A stretch of 23,267 nt of DNA from a virus, in IMG/VR virus record IMGVR_UViG_3300000115_000097, positions 9,801 through 33,067 of that record, one strand, 5' to 3'. The translations under genes and the position numbers were made by a program. Of the stretch, positions 9,201 to 15,666 are shown piece after piece. Position 1 is the stretch's first letter. Each line of letters starts with the position of its first letter. The notes under the pieces were generated by a model. That model was given only the letters and a program-made list of their open reading frames with translations, had not been told where the DNA came from and did not search any database.

Positions 9201-11126
9201 ACTGGGTTAACTGGGGGTGATTATTCCGGTGAAGTTCCAGAGCGTACATTACCGGTATGTGATGAAGCTAGATTTACTTACTTCAATCAACCCAGCCCAT
9301 TTACTACAGAGTGGGAAATAGAAACAGAAGGTGTTGTAGATTTTAGATTACAATATCATTCTAATATTAATGGAGTGCGTAACGTTCCATCGACTGGTAC
9401 AAAACTAGAATATGATTTTACTATAGATTGGGGCGACGGTACAGACCGTGAACATTATACACAATCGGAAAGACATTATAGTGAAGGTGGCGCTTTAATT
9501 TCTCACACATACCCCTCGCATGGTGACCCTACACAGACATATGAAATTAGGATATGGGGAACGTTCCCTTCATGGGCTTTAACAACAAGTTCAAAACAAA
9601 AGATAACTAAGCAACTTGCGTATGGAGAGACCGGGTTATGCTTAAACGCTCTTTATTATGGCTGTTCTAACTTTGTCGAGTTTAATGCCGGCAGCAAAAA
9701 AATACCGCTAGATATAGTTGTTGGTGGTACAACAGGTACAACGACACCCCGCTCACTCTATAGAACCTTTGGTTATACAGGTCTCACGTCATTTAGTTTT
9801 GATCAGTGGGACGTTAGTGATACATATGACGATATTTGGAATTTATACGGGACCTTTGAAGGCTGTACAAATTTAACAAGTATAGATACAACACATATAC
9901 AGAATGGTGATATACGTGATTTAACAAAAACTTTTTATAAGTGTACTAATTTAGCAGCTGTTGATGTTACAAACTGGGACGTAAGTAACTGTAGTAGGTT
10001 TCTTATGTTATTCCGTGATTGCGTATCTCTAGCTTCACCTAATTGTAGTCTATGGAACTTTAACCGTTGTAATGATACATCGTTTATGTTTTCTAATACG
10101 CGGTTTACAACGCTCGATACCAGTAATTGGTACTTTCCGGTCTTCAATACCGGTGGTATAGGTACTTTCGGCACTGCTACCGCGATGTTTAATAGCTGTA
10201 TAAACCTTACTACACTCGATCTAACAAATTGGGGTGATATGTCACGTGTAAATACAAGATCAATGTTTACTGATTGTGGTTCTATTAATAATCTTGATAC
10301 AAGGAACTGGAAGATTACAACAACAGGACAAGGGCGCTATCAAAACAATATGTTTAAGGGCTGTGGTTCTTTAGAGTATCTTAATACGGATAACTGGTTC
10401 ACGACCGGGAACTTAAACAATCTTCATGGTATGTTTGAGGCTTGCACAAGTTTAAGATCGCAAGGAACTGATATAAATACTCAGCATCCTCATGGAATAA
10501 ACGTAAGTAACTGGAACGTTAGTAATGTTGTCAATGCAGATGAGGCTTTTGCAGGTTGTAGAGCGCTAACTACACTCGATGTTAGTAATTGGAACTGGTC
10601 AAAAACAACTGGACTAGAAAACTTGTTTCAAAATTGCATTAATTTAATTGATCCGATTGATATATCGGGTTGGGATATGAGTAAAGTAACAAGTATAGCT
10701 GGGATGTTTAACGGTTGTCAATCAATTACCACTCTTGATGTATCAAGTTGGGATACCTCGTCGATTGCAGGTATGAATAGTCCATTCGGTGGTTGTATAT
10801 CTCTAGTAAATTGCGATTACAGCGGTTTTAATATTACAAGTGTACCGGATAATTACTATACCCCTACAAGATTAAATTCCTTTTTCAGTGGCCCGGATGT
10901 TTCAACCAATCAAAAGGTATTAGCTGATGCATACGTAAATTGGTACGCACAAAAGCTTGACGCTGAAGCGAATAGTACACCATTTCCACATAAAACAGCG
11001 TTCAATGTAGGATCCTTACGATTTGATACAACACATAACCCTAATGCGCCGGCGGCTCGTGCTGCGTTAGACGGACCTGCAGGGTTTAATGTACTATGGA
11101 ACCTAACCGACGGTGGCTCTGTTTAA
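6207..11126 (+). CDS. Giant modular virion protein: DUF11 repeats, PKD-like WGDG domain, BspA-type repeats
   Basis: At 1639 aa this is the largest gene here and probably a surface-exposed tail or baseplate fibre. Modules in order: DUF11-like Ig repeats at about residues 25, 166, 278 and 388 (each about 110 aa, opening with a K-V, GPYT, GDxITY pattern and closing with YDYxVTxxD and N-A); an unrecognised region, about 500-790; two more DUF11-like repeats at about 792 and 908; a PKD-like domain with YDFTIDWGDGT near 1070; then about 12 BspA-type repeats (DUF285) at 1217-1560 with the pattern FxGCxxLTTLDVSNWDxS. DUF11 and BspA repeats are best known from bacterial surface proteins; BspA proteins bind host matrix or other cells, so adhesion is a reasonable inference. 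There is no LPXTG, signal peptide or membrane segment, consistent with a virion protein. Base composition rises within the unrecognised block (see findings). Confidence 0.85.
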   Translation: MADRLPTPVPLRKNFFCSKITAMPEIEVIKNEVTTGPYTEGDTITYEVSVINTGERSLSGSVLVDSLSPLNVKRDPLGLFEGGVCITPGWVTRVVYDYTVTIEDLQGPYITNIACLSSDMLGSLVLQREDEETPVTTEALSSINLYQTPNVACDGTRSVLLQPAIADINKTVISTGPYTAGDSITYRIDVHNIGGSNLEFVRVLDTQQTSINIVSDIYNLFGGNVTIPPDSVFSTTYDYVVTTKDMEDGVVFNSASAISNVALVTDSVGNINITKPSLQVSKTVTSLGPYTFSNIISFNVEVSNTSDVNLTNVKLTDTLQSSIFNIEDVYDLLIGGVTIPPNETYSISYDYRVTANDVLVGSLSNAAVVDSSAPTVTATVDDIQIYTADILINKEIEAPGPYTIDDTITYLISVINPNAIEIYDVTLTDTLQQDISILSDPYNLFTGNTTIPANTTAVVKYNYTVTQDDLSTGTVSNSAFVVSLNSDAYDMVDGIEILEPGNITIRKNLISIPPTITRPVDETLNINGSVQSLLTGGSLITTNIPISSFIYYEPKWSLLNDSTVKHKGSIGGLQIDDNVSCTESSSAGLNSQSLNFDIIPGTVANTQRLSTYWTAAAQTVCGPGVDVNYNTRAYFTPRELRRFFISWATFPNATSFSNASDFQGQALDEDPWLINITDYGSVTARKTSPTSSRNAPLSVLPTTYGDPSHTLSLPYHEARVTFEWPTLIFGADASFTTSSIYDTRWSAYPYSSLTSPFTAASIEGIYDDPDFPAPLWPITNGYLSGPQSSGINFYVHMDEGEVSGEYSRGDLLVYKVVLENTGGMPVSEIELRDTLPDITIVEGQELFDGGVTLAGYTSAEAVYTRRVTSDDVFNKTAIDNTAIVNTSLGSKQDTSSISNIYRPGPGELSVTKTISEYSSDPVRADVGDILTYKLEITNVGELPVRDINIEDNRVDSNILDLYQGATINQDEKLTILYPYVITSTDTYDLSAIENTVCVTGLTGGDYSGEVPERTLPVCDEARFTYFNQPSPFTTEWEIETEGVVDFRLQYHSNINGVRNVPSTGTKLEYDFTIDWGDGTDREHYTQSERHYSEGGALISHTYPSHGDPTQTYEIRIWGTFPSWALTTSSKQKITKQLAYGETGLCLNALYYGCSNFVEFNAGSKKIPLDIVVGGTTGTTTPRSLYRTFGYTGLTSFSFDQWDVSDTYDDIWNLYGTFEGCTNLTSIDTTHIQNGDIRDLTKTFYKCTNLAAVDVTNWDVSNCSRFLMLFRDCVSLASPNCSLWNFNRCNDTSFMFSNTRFTTLDTSNWYFPVFNTGGIGTFGTATAMFNSCINLTTLDLTNWGDMSRVNTRSMFTDCGSINNLDTRNWKITTTGQGRYQNNMFKGCGSLEYLNTDNWFTTGNLNNLHGMFEACTSLRSQGTDINTQHPHGINVSNWNVSNVVNADEAFAGCRALTTLDVSNWNWSKTTGLENLFQNCINLIDPIDISGWDMSKVTSIAGMFNGCQSITTLDVSSWDTSSIAGMNSPFGGCISLVNCDYSGFNITSVPDNYYTPTRLNSFFSGPDVSTNQKVLADAYVNWYAQKLDAEANSTPFPHKTAFNVGSLRFDTTHNPNAPAARAALDGPAGFNVLWNLTDGGSV
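6280..7700 (+). repeat. Four tandem DUF11-like repeats in the 1639-aa protein
   Basis: Repeat starts lie near 6280, 6702, 7038 and 7368, a period of about 330-420 bases. The most similar stretch at DNA level follows the GPYT codons (near 6312, 6732 and 7404). Two more diverged copies begin near 8580 and 8928, and a further copy begins near 23167 in the last gene. Confidence 0.75.
9855..10880 (+). repeat. BspA-type (DUF285) repeat array
   Basis: About 12 repeats of roughly 25-35 residues, each with a phenylalanine then a Cys (FEGC, FYKC, FRDC, FNSC, FTDC, FKGC, FEAC, FAGC, FQNC, FNGC, FGGC), followed by a leucine-rich strand and usually an NW motif (LTTLDVSNW, LTTLDLTNW). One unit lacks the Cys (FSNTRFTTLDTSNW). 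Leucine-rich-like solenoids of this kind present an extended ligand-binding face. Confidence 0.85.
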
Positions 11127-11173
11127 TAGTGATGCGTTTTTGGATAATATTTGATTGAAAACTACAACAAAGT

Positions 11174-11181
11174 GATAAATA
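11174..11181 (+). promoter_or_regulatory. Late promoter octamer GATAAATA
   Basis: Located in the 65-base gap after the 1639-aa gene, ending 10 nt before the ATG at 11192; 7 of 8 bases match TATAAATA. No Shine-Dalgarno sequence and no terminator hairpin is visible in the gap. Confidence 0.6.
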
Positions 11182-11191
11182 TATTCATACA

Positions 11192-11899
11192 ATGCCTGAG
11201 TCACTCGAAAACACCAATATAAGTACAACTTATAAGTCTCTCATCCACACAAAGGATGCACAACTACCTACAAATGGTCAGACGGCTATTTACGATGGTA
11301 TTGGTAATGAGAGCTCTCTATCCTTTGGCGTTAGCGGTAGTGGTTTAACGGTTTCCGGTGAGGTAGTCGCTGACTCACTTACATTAAGAGGGAGTGGTTT
11401 AGGTATTACAGAAGAACTAAACGATACTATCTTAAATTTAATTTACCCTGTTGGTTCAATTTATCTTTCTATTGGTAATATTCAACCTGACACGTTATTT
11501 CCAAACACACAGTGGCAGCGTATATCACAAGGTAAATTTATTGCTGGTGTTGGAACTGGTATGGATACTAATAGCAATACCGCCACTATATCCGCTGGAG
11601 ATGATAGAGTTATACCTGTTGAGCATTCAGGTACTTATGTACATACGCTTTGCGCAGAAGAGATGCCGAGTCATACACATACCATAAAGACAGGTGAAGA
11701 TGTATTTTCTACAGTAGATAACTCAGCAGACGAGGAAGGTAATTATGTTGTAGTAGCAAGTGACGTATCGGGTGGAGCAGCTGAGAGCTTTATAGGTAGC
11801 GACCAATCACGTGAGATACTCACAACAGAAGGTAGTAACGAGTCACATAATAACATACCGCCATGGTTTGGCGTTTATGTTTGGAAAAGAATAAACTAA
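11192..11899 (+). CDS. Tail protein with gp10-C/collar-like C-terminal domain
   Basis: A 235-aa protein. The N-terminal part (about 1-75) has a pattern common in T4-like phage fibre proteins (TTYKSLIHTKDAQLPTNGQT, then AIYDGIGNESSLSFGV). From about residue 85 it enters a domain with the signatures of the T4 gp10 C-terminal / phage tail-collar group: LIYPVGSIYLSIGNIQPDTL, TQWQRISQGKFIAGVG, the MPSHTHTI histidine motif and the ending NNIPPWFGVYVWKRIN. In short tail fibres and related proteins the SHTH-type histidines can bind metal in the trimer; only the motif is visible here. Probably a trimeric baseplate or short fibre component. It is followed 7 nt later by the first fibre paralogue. Confidence 0.85.
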   Translation: MPESLENTNISTTYKSLIHTKDAQLPTNGQTAIYDGIGNESSLSFGVSGSGLTVSGEVVADSLTLRGSGLGITEELNDTILNLIYPVGSIYLSIGNIQPDTLFPNTQWQRISQGKFIAGVGTGMDTNSNTATISAGDDRVIPVEHSGTYVHTLCAEEMPSHTHTIKTGEDVFSTVDNSADEEGNYVVVASDVSGGAAESFIGSDQSREILTTEGSNESHNNIPPWFGVYVWKRIN

Positions 11900-11906
11900 A
11901 AAGATC

Positions 11907-13178
11907 ATGCCAGAAACAGAAATAGTAAAGCTTAAAATTAGACGTGGTTTAGATGCGCAACGAACAAGTGTAGTACTTGAACAGGGCGAGTTAGGCTATA
12001 CCACAGATAATAAACGAGTATGGGTTGGTGACGGCATTACTTTAGGTGGTGAAGTAATCGGTAATAAAAATTATATTACTGCAAATAAACTCACACTTAC
12101 CAGTGCAACGAGAGGTGATACTGCATATGAAAACAATAGATTATACCAGCTTAAAGGTGGTAGTGTTTCTTCATTAAGTAATTGGGAAGAAATCGGACCT
12201 AAAATTGATGAGAATACTTTAGAATATAACACCTCAGGTAAGATTACACTGAAGGAAGGTGGTATCGGTAGTAAGTATCTAGGTACAAGTGTAGTTAAAT
12301 CTACCGGTGGTTTAGCTGTTAATACAACAGATGGGTTATCGGTTAGAACAGATAACAATACAGTAAAAATTATTAATAATAGCCTCCACGTTGGTGTAAT
12401 AGGATCACCAAATATTAAACAGAATGCTTTTGGCAGTGGATTAACCGGTGGTGAGGGTGATGTAATTAAACTCAACATTGATACTAATAAGTTTAAATTT
12501 ACAAACAATAAACTTGACGTCAAACTAAGCGATGGCATGACCTCAGGTAGTAACGGTCTTACTGTTGATATTAATACTTCACACTTTCAATACAGTGCTG
12601 CAGGTAAACTCGAGCTTAAGTCTGGAAACGGCATTGATATTTCTGGTGGTGGTGCGGAGGTTGTTGTTAACACGGATCAATTTTACTTTGTTAACAACGC
12701 GTTAAATATTAGATCTAATTTAGCTGGAGTACTTGATATACGCTCGATAGATCCTAACGGGTTCGGTAGCGGTCTAGTTATAGAAAACAATAAGCTAGTT
12801 GCAGGTATATCTGACGTCGCAGATAATAATACCCTTACAGTTACAAACAAGAAAGTCGGTTTAACCGAACTTTACGCTGATCAAAACGATATTCCTGACG
12901 TACTAGCCTTTGATAGTATTAAGTTTGATGAATATGGTCGCTTTTTGCAAATCGAAGAGCTAGCAAAGCCGCTAGCCGGAGTAGTGAACGCTGGTTCGGG
13001 TTATATAGATCATTACTCTGGGGTAATAGGTCAAACAAGTTATACAGATCAATCATTTGTTGAATGTTTTGATACTACTACCTCACAGACAGTGACGCTC
13101 ACTTCCGCTGGCTTCATACGTGTACAAGTAAATGTTAACGGTGAAGAGAAGACAGTATCGATACCTGTATTTGAATAA
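11907..13178 (+). CDS. Tail fibre-like protein with Mtd_N-like adapter (paralogue 1)
   Basis: A 423-aa protein. Residues about 8-55 carry the pattern LKIRRGLDAQRTSVVLEQGE, then LGYTTDNKRVWVGDGITLGG, resembling the N-terminal domain of phage receptor-binding proteins such as Mtd, which attaches the fibre to the particle. The body (about 105-290) has short beta repeats, such as EYNTSGKITLKEGG, FKFTNNKLDVKLSDG, FQYSAAGKLELKSGNG and FYFVNNALNIRSN, consistent with a trimeric beta-helical shaft. The C-terminal part contains DSIKFDEYGRFLQIEE and ends in a threonine-rich beta segment. The gap to the upstream gene is 7 nt and there is no Shine-Dalgarno site or clear octamer, so it is probably cotranscribed. 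The adapter is shared with the next gene. Confidence 0.82.
   Translation: MPETEIVKLKIRRGLDAQRTSVVLEQGELGYTTDNKRVWVGDGITLGGEVIGNKNYITANKLTLTSATRGDTAYENNRLYQLKGGSVSSLSNWEEIGPKIDENTLEYNTSGKITLKEGGIGSKYLGTSVVKSTGGLAVNTTDGLSVRTDNNTVKIINNSLHVGVIGSPNIKQNAFGSGLTGGEGDVIKLNIDTNKFKFTNNKLDVKLSDGMTSGSNGLTVDINTSHFQYSAAGKLELKSGNGIDISGGGAEVVVNTDQFYFVNNALNIRSNLAGVLDIRSIDPNGFGSGLVIENNKLVAGISDVADNNTLTVTNKKVGLTELYADQNDIPDVLAFDSIKFDEYGRFLQIEELAKPLAGVVNAGSGYIDHYSGVIGQTSYTDQSFVECFDTTTSQTVTLTSAGFIRVQVNVNGEEKTVSIPVFE
12217..12720 (+). repeat. Short beta repeats in fibre shaft
   Basis: Four diverged units share a pattern of aromatic residue, small residues, N/G-K/A-L and alternating hydrophobics, with the last three spaced about 30 residues apart. 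They match the look of repeated shaft units in trimeric phage fibres; DNA similarity between units is low. Confidence 0.5.
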
Positions 13179-13193
13179 TAAACTTTAAAATAA

Positions 13194-15389
13194 ATGGCAC
13201 AAGAAAATAAAATTGAAATCTTTGAAAATACCCTATTAAAGCTCCTACTTAGAAGAGGTTCTGATCTTGATAGGCAGCAGATAGTCCTTACTGAGGGCGA
13301 GCTCGGCTACACCGTTGATACACGTCGAGTATATGTTGGTGATGGTGAAACAAAAGGCGGTGTTATTGTTGGAAATAAGTTCTTAGGTAGTGTCAATACA
13401 TCAGAATTAGCCAGCTTAACACAAGCTGTCTCTGGTGACACGGCATTCGACCAAGAAGAAAAGAAACTATACACATTTCTAGGTGGGCCAAACTCAACAT
13501 GGTTACAGGTAGCAGATCAAACTAATGACGGTACTGGTGTAGATGTGTTGCAAGCAGAGAAAGATGCTTGGGATGATAATTATAGCTGGACTAATACACA
13601 AAGCTCAAACTGGCTGTCAAGTTCCGCGCAAATAAGTGATAGCGCGCCAGTAAATCCTGCTACAGGTGATTTTTGGTTTAACTCTGATGTAAATAAGTTG
13701 TTTGTCTACAGTGACGGTACCGGTTGGGTTGAAGTTAGTGGTAGTGGTGTATCTATGCAAACAAGCGAGCCTACTAATCCATCAAATGGAGATTTTTGGT
13801 TTGATACTGCAGCTAGCGCGCTGTATATATACTCAGCTAGTACATGGGTCCGTATTAGTGGTTTAGATAATTCGTCAAATATTACAGTTCAGACTATTAA
13901 CGCGACAGGTGAGATTACTTCAGCTAGTTTAGACACAGATACTATTAACGCTGATACAGTAAATGCTAGTACAGTAAATGCGGACGCTATTAATATAAAT
14001 GGTAGTTCAGTTATAACTGCTAATACTCTTTTGACTGGTGTTAAAAATAAGGTTACTAATGGTAACTTCGATGTATGGCAGCGCGCTACAGAGTACGAGC
14101 AAGGTTCGAGTGAGTATTACCCTGGCACAAGAAAGAAATTCACAGTCGATACAAACGGTAAGTTCTATAGACAAGTTATAGTTGCAGATAGAATGGCAAC
14201 CGGAGTGTCGGGAAATAATACCGGTACTTGGAAAGCTTCTCGTAAAAATTGTACAACAACTGAGCTAGAAAATTTTAATGCCTCTCACTATATGAGGCTG
14301 GAAACAAATGGGATTACCTTTAGTGAAAACCCTAATGTGAGTATCGATACAGGTGTTGATGGTAAGCTATGTTTACAAGGCATTGAAGATGCAGTGGCAA
14401 TGTTAGGTAAGACAGTAACATTATCGTTTTGGGCTAGAGCGTCACAAAATACAAAGATGGTTAATGACCCACAGATTCATGCTAAGAGCTGGCGTCAATC
14501 TGATACGGAGGGGGTATGGACACCATCTGCAAATAAGACTTTTGATATAACAACTACATGGCAGAGATTTACTCACACTTGGACGATTCCAACATATGAG
14601 CTGATCCAAAGCCATGGTTATAGCTCATCCAACGTAGAATTGCTAGATAAGCTAGCTAACAATGAGGACGTTACAAGTATAGAAACTCTAGTAAATGAGT
14701 TTGGTATAAGTAAGTTACCTCTTTTACAAGATCTAAGCTATGAATTTGATCTTAAGATACTTTGGAGTCGGGCAAACTGGAAGAGACATGGTACGCAATT
14801 AAATCCACGGCCTGCAGGCTTTGGCTTAGGTCAAACAGAAGCAGATATGGAAGCCATGAATGACGCGTTCATCACGGATGGTTGGTATGATATAGCTCAA
14901 ATACAACTAGAAGAAGGTGAGATAGCCACTGCATTCGAACATAAGCCATATAGAGAAGAACTAGAGGCGTGTCAAAGATTTTATGCAAAGAGTTTTGATC
15001 AACATGTCATTCCTGGCGACGGTACTAGACAATTACGTGGTAGAGTACATACACATACTGCAGAAGCTGTTAGACCTGTAGCTCATACGGTTGAGTTTAA
15101 CTGGCCTGTTACATTAGCATCTTATCCACGAATAGTTACATCATATAACCCGATAAATAATATAACAGACACAATATATATTAATACCGAAGGTGTAACT
15201 GATGCTAATGAGCTTTACAACACCACATTACTAAATACCTTCTCCGGTGTAGCTTTTAGTGATGCAGGTGAAACAGGATTTAGCTCATGTAATTTAGATG
15301 ATTGGCGTGGTACACCTCTTGAAGGTAATGATAATGCGTTTAGATTTTTAAACATGCATGTTACTGCGGAGGTTTCATACGGGTGGTAG
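13194..15389 (+). CDS. Tail fibre-like protein with Mtd_N-like adapter and sugar-binding-like domain (paralogue 2)
   Basis: A 731-aa protein. The adapter, about residues 15-65 (LLRRGSDLDRQQIVLTEGEL then GYTVDTRRVYVGDG), is clearly paralogous to that of the preceding gene. Two tandem units follow (about 150-183 and 191-223) with the pattern P-x-N-P-x-x-GDFWF-x-LYIY-x-W-V-x-I-SG. Next is a low-complexity NADTVNASTVNADAININ stretch, then from about 285 a jelly-roll-like region (KVTNGNFDVWQRA, ADRMATG, VTLSFWARASQNT, WQRFTHTWTIP, YDIAQIQLEEGEIATAFEHK) resembling carbohydrate-binding domains of phage fibres. The last 130 residues, after REELEACQRFYAKSF, probably form the distal tip. This is the best candidate receptor-binding protein in the window. 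The start ATG at 13194 lies 15 nt after the previous stop without a Shine-Dalgarno sequence. Confidence 0.85.
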   Translation: MAQENKIEIFENTLLKLLLRRGSDLDRQQIVLTEGELGYTVDTRRVYVGDGETKGGVIVGNKFLGSVNTSELASLTQAVSGDTAFDQEEKKLYTFLGGPNSTWLQVADQTNDGTGVDVLQAEKDAWDDNYSWTNTQSSNWLSSSAQISDSAPVNPATGDFWFNSDVNKLFVYSDGTGWVEVSGSGVSMQTSEPTNPSNGDFWFDTAASALYIYSASTWVRISGLDNSSNITVQTINATGEITSASLDTDTINADTVNASTVNADAININGSSVITANTLLTGVKNKVTNGNFDVWQRATEYEQGSSEYYPGTRKKFTVDTNGKFYRQVIVADRMATGVSGNNTGTWKASRKNCTTTELENFNASHYMRLETNGITFSENPNVSIDTGVDGKLCLQGIEDAVAMLGKTVTLSFWARASQNTKMVNDPQIHAKSWRQSDTEGVWTPSANKTFDITTTWQRFTHTWTIPTYELIQSHGYSSSNVELLDKLANNEDVTSIETLVNEFGISKLPLLQDLSYEFDLKILWSRANWKRHGTQLNPRPAGFGLGQTEADMEAMNDAFITDGWYDIAQIQLEEGEIATAFEHKPYREELEACQRFYAKSFDQHVIPGDGTRQLRGRVHTHTAEAVRPVAHTVEFNWPVTLASYPRIVTSYNPINNITDTIYINTEGVTDANELYNTTLLNTFSGVAFSDAGETGFSSCNLDDWRGTPLEGNDNAFRFLNMHVTAEVSYGW
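13644..13862 (+). repeat. Two tandem GDFWF repeats in fibre paralogue 2
   Basis: Units of about 33-41 residues share PVNPATGDFWF / PTNPSNGDFWF and end WVEVSG / WVRISG. This motif is common as short spacers in fibre proteins of tailed phages. Confidence 0.7.
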
Positions 15390-15421
15390 GTTATTATATT
15401 ATGGGACTATAAGGTGGTATG

Positions 15422-15429
15422 AATAAATA
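15422..15429 (+). promoter_or_regulatory. Late promoter octamer AATAAATA
   Basis: Located in the 51-base gap after fibre paralogue 2, ending 11 nt before the ATG at 15441; 7 of 8 bases match TATAAATA. The AT-only palindrome at 15426-15437 overlaps it and is too weak to be a terminator. Confidence 0.55.
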
Positions 15430-15440
15430 ATATTATTATC

Positions 15441-15653
15441 ATGCTATCAAAGACAAAAGCATATACACTCCTAACTGAGTTTACCGATGTTATTCTAGAA
15501 GATGACAAGCGTGGTAGTTTAATAGTGTCTATACAGCAAGAGCATCTTAAGACTATTTGCTATGAACTACGTAAGTTTAATTTAAGGTTAGTTCATAAAA
15601 CTAAGACAAGTGATAAGGGTTCATACACTTTAGTTTTTCTGATTCATGAATAA
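15441..15653 (+). CDS. Unrecognised 70-aa protein
   Basis: A small protein with no recognised family. The sequence alternates predicted strands and a helix (GSLIVSIQQ, then a helix around LKTICYELRKF, then NLRLVHKT and GSYTLVFLIHE), so a compact alpha-beta fold is plausible. It is rich in lysine and aspartate, with one cysteine and no signal peptide or membrane segment. It has its own octamer 11 nt upstream and lies between two fibre-type genes in the same direction. Its stop region contains the next gene's octamer. Small genes among phage fibre genes are often assembly factors, but nothing in the sequence shows that here. Confidence 0.65.
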   Translation: MLSKTKAYTLLTEFTDVILEDDKRGSLIVSIQQEHLKTICYELRKFNLRLVHKTKTSDKGSYTLVFLIHE

Positions 15654-15656
15654 ATA
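15649..15656 (+). promoter_or_regulatory. Late promoter octamer AATAAATA overlapping the 70-aa gene's stop
   Basis: The octamer overlaps the TAA stop at 15651-15653 and ends 10 nt before the ATG at 15667. The bases between are almost all A, with no Shine-Dalgarno sequence. Confidence 0.55.
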
Positions 15657-15666
15657 AAAGAAAATA

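Noticed and set aside
9855-10880. Bacterial surface adhesin of host origin (prophage neighbour or host DNA)
   Set aside because: No signal peptide, sortase motif or membrane anchor; flanked on both sides by phage tail genes with the same promoter type, so it is a phage gene.
12071-12538. 155-codon open frame on the minus strand inside the first fibre gene
   Set aside because: It lies fully opposite a recognisable fibre gene, has a hydrophobic low-complexity product and no promoter octamer or ribosome site; antisense frame opened by codon bias.
13930-13990. Repeated NADTVNASTVNA codons as a DNA repeat or array
   Set aside because: Explained as a low-complexity linker of the fibre protein; no spacer structure or conserved DNA unit as in CRISPR.
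15152-15159. GATAAATA inside the second fibre gene as a promoter
   Set aside because: Lies within coding sequence with no start codon in a used frame close downstream. Together with AATAAATA near 20515 and TATAAATA near 22283 it shows that octamers also occur by chance.
13194-15389. Diversity-generating retroelement target, because the adapter resembles that of Mtd
   Set aside because: No reverse transcriptase and no template/variable repeat pair was seen, and the C-terminus does not resemble a C-type lectin variable region. Only the N-terminal adapter is similar.
15426-15437. Perfect 12-base AT-only palindrome AATAATATTATT as a terminator
   Set aside because: It contains no G or C, would be an unstable hairpin, and overlaps the promoter octamer; expected by chance in AT-rich DNA.
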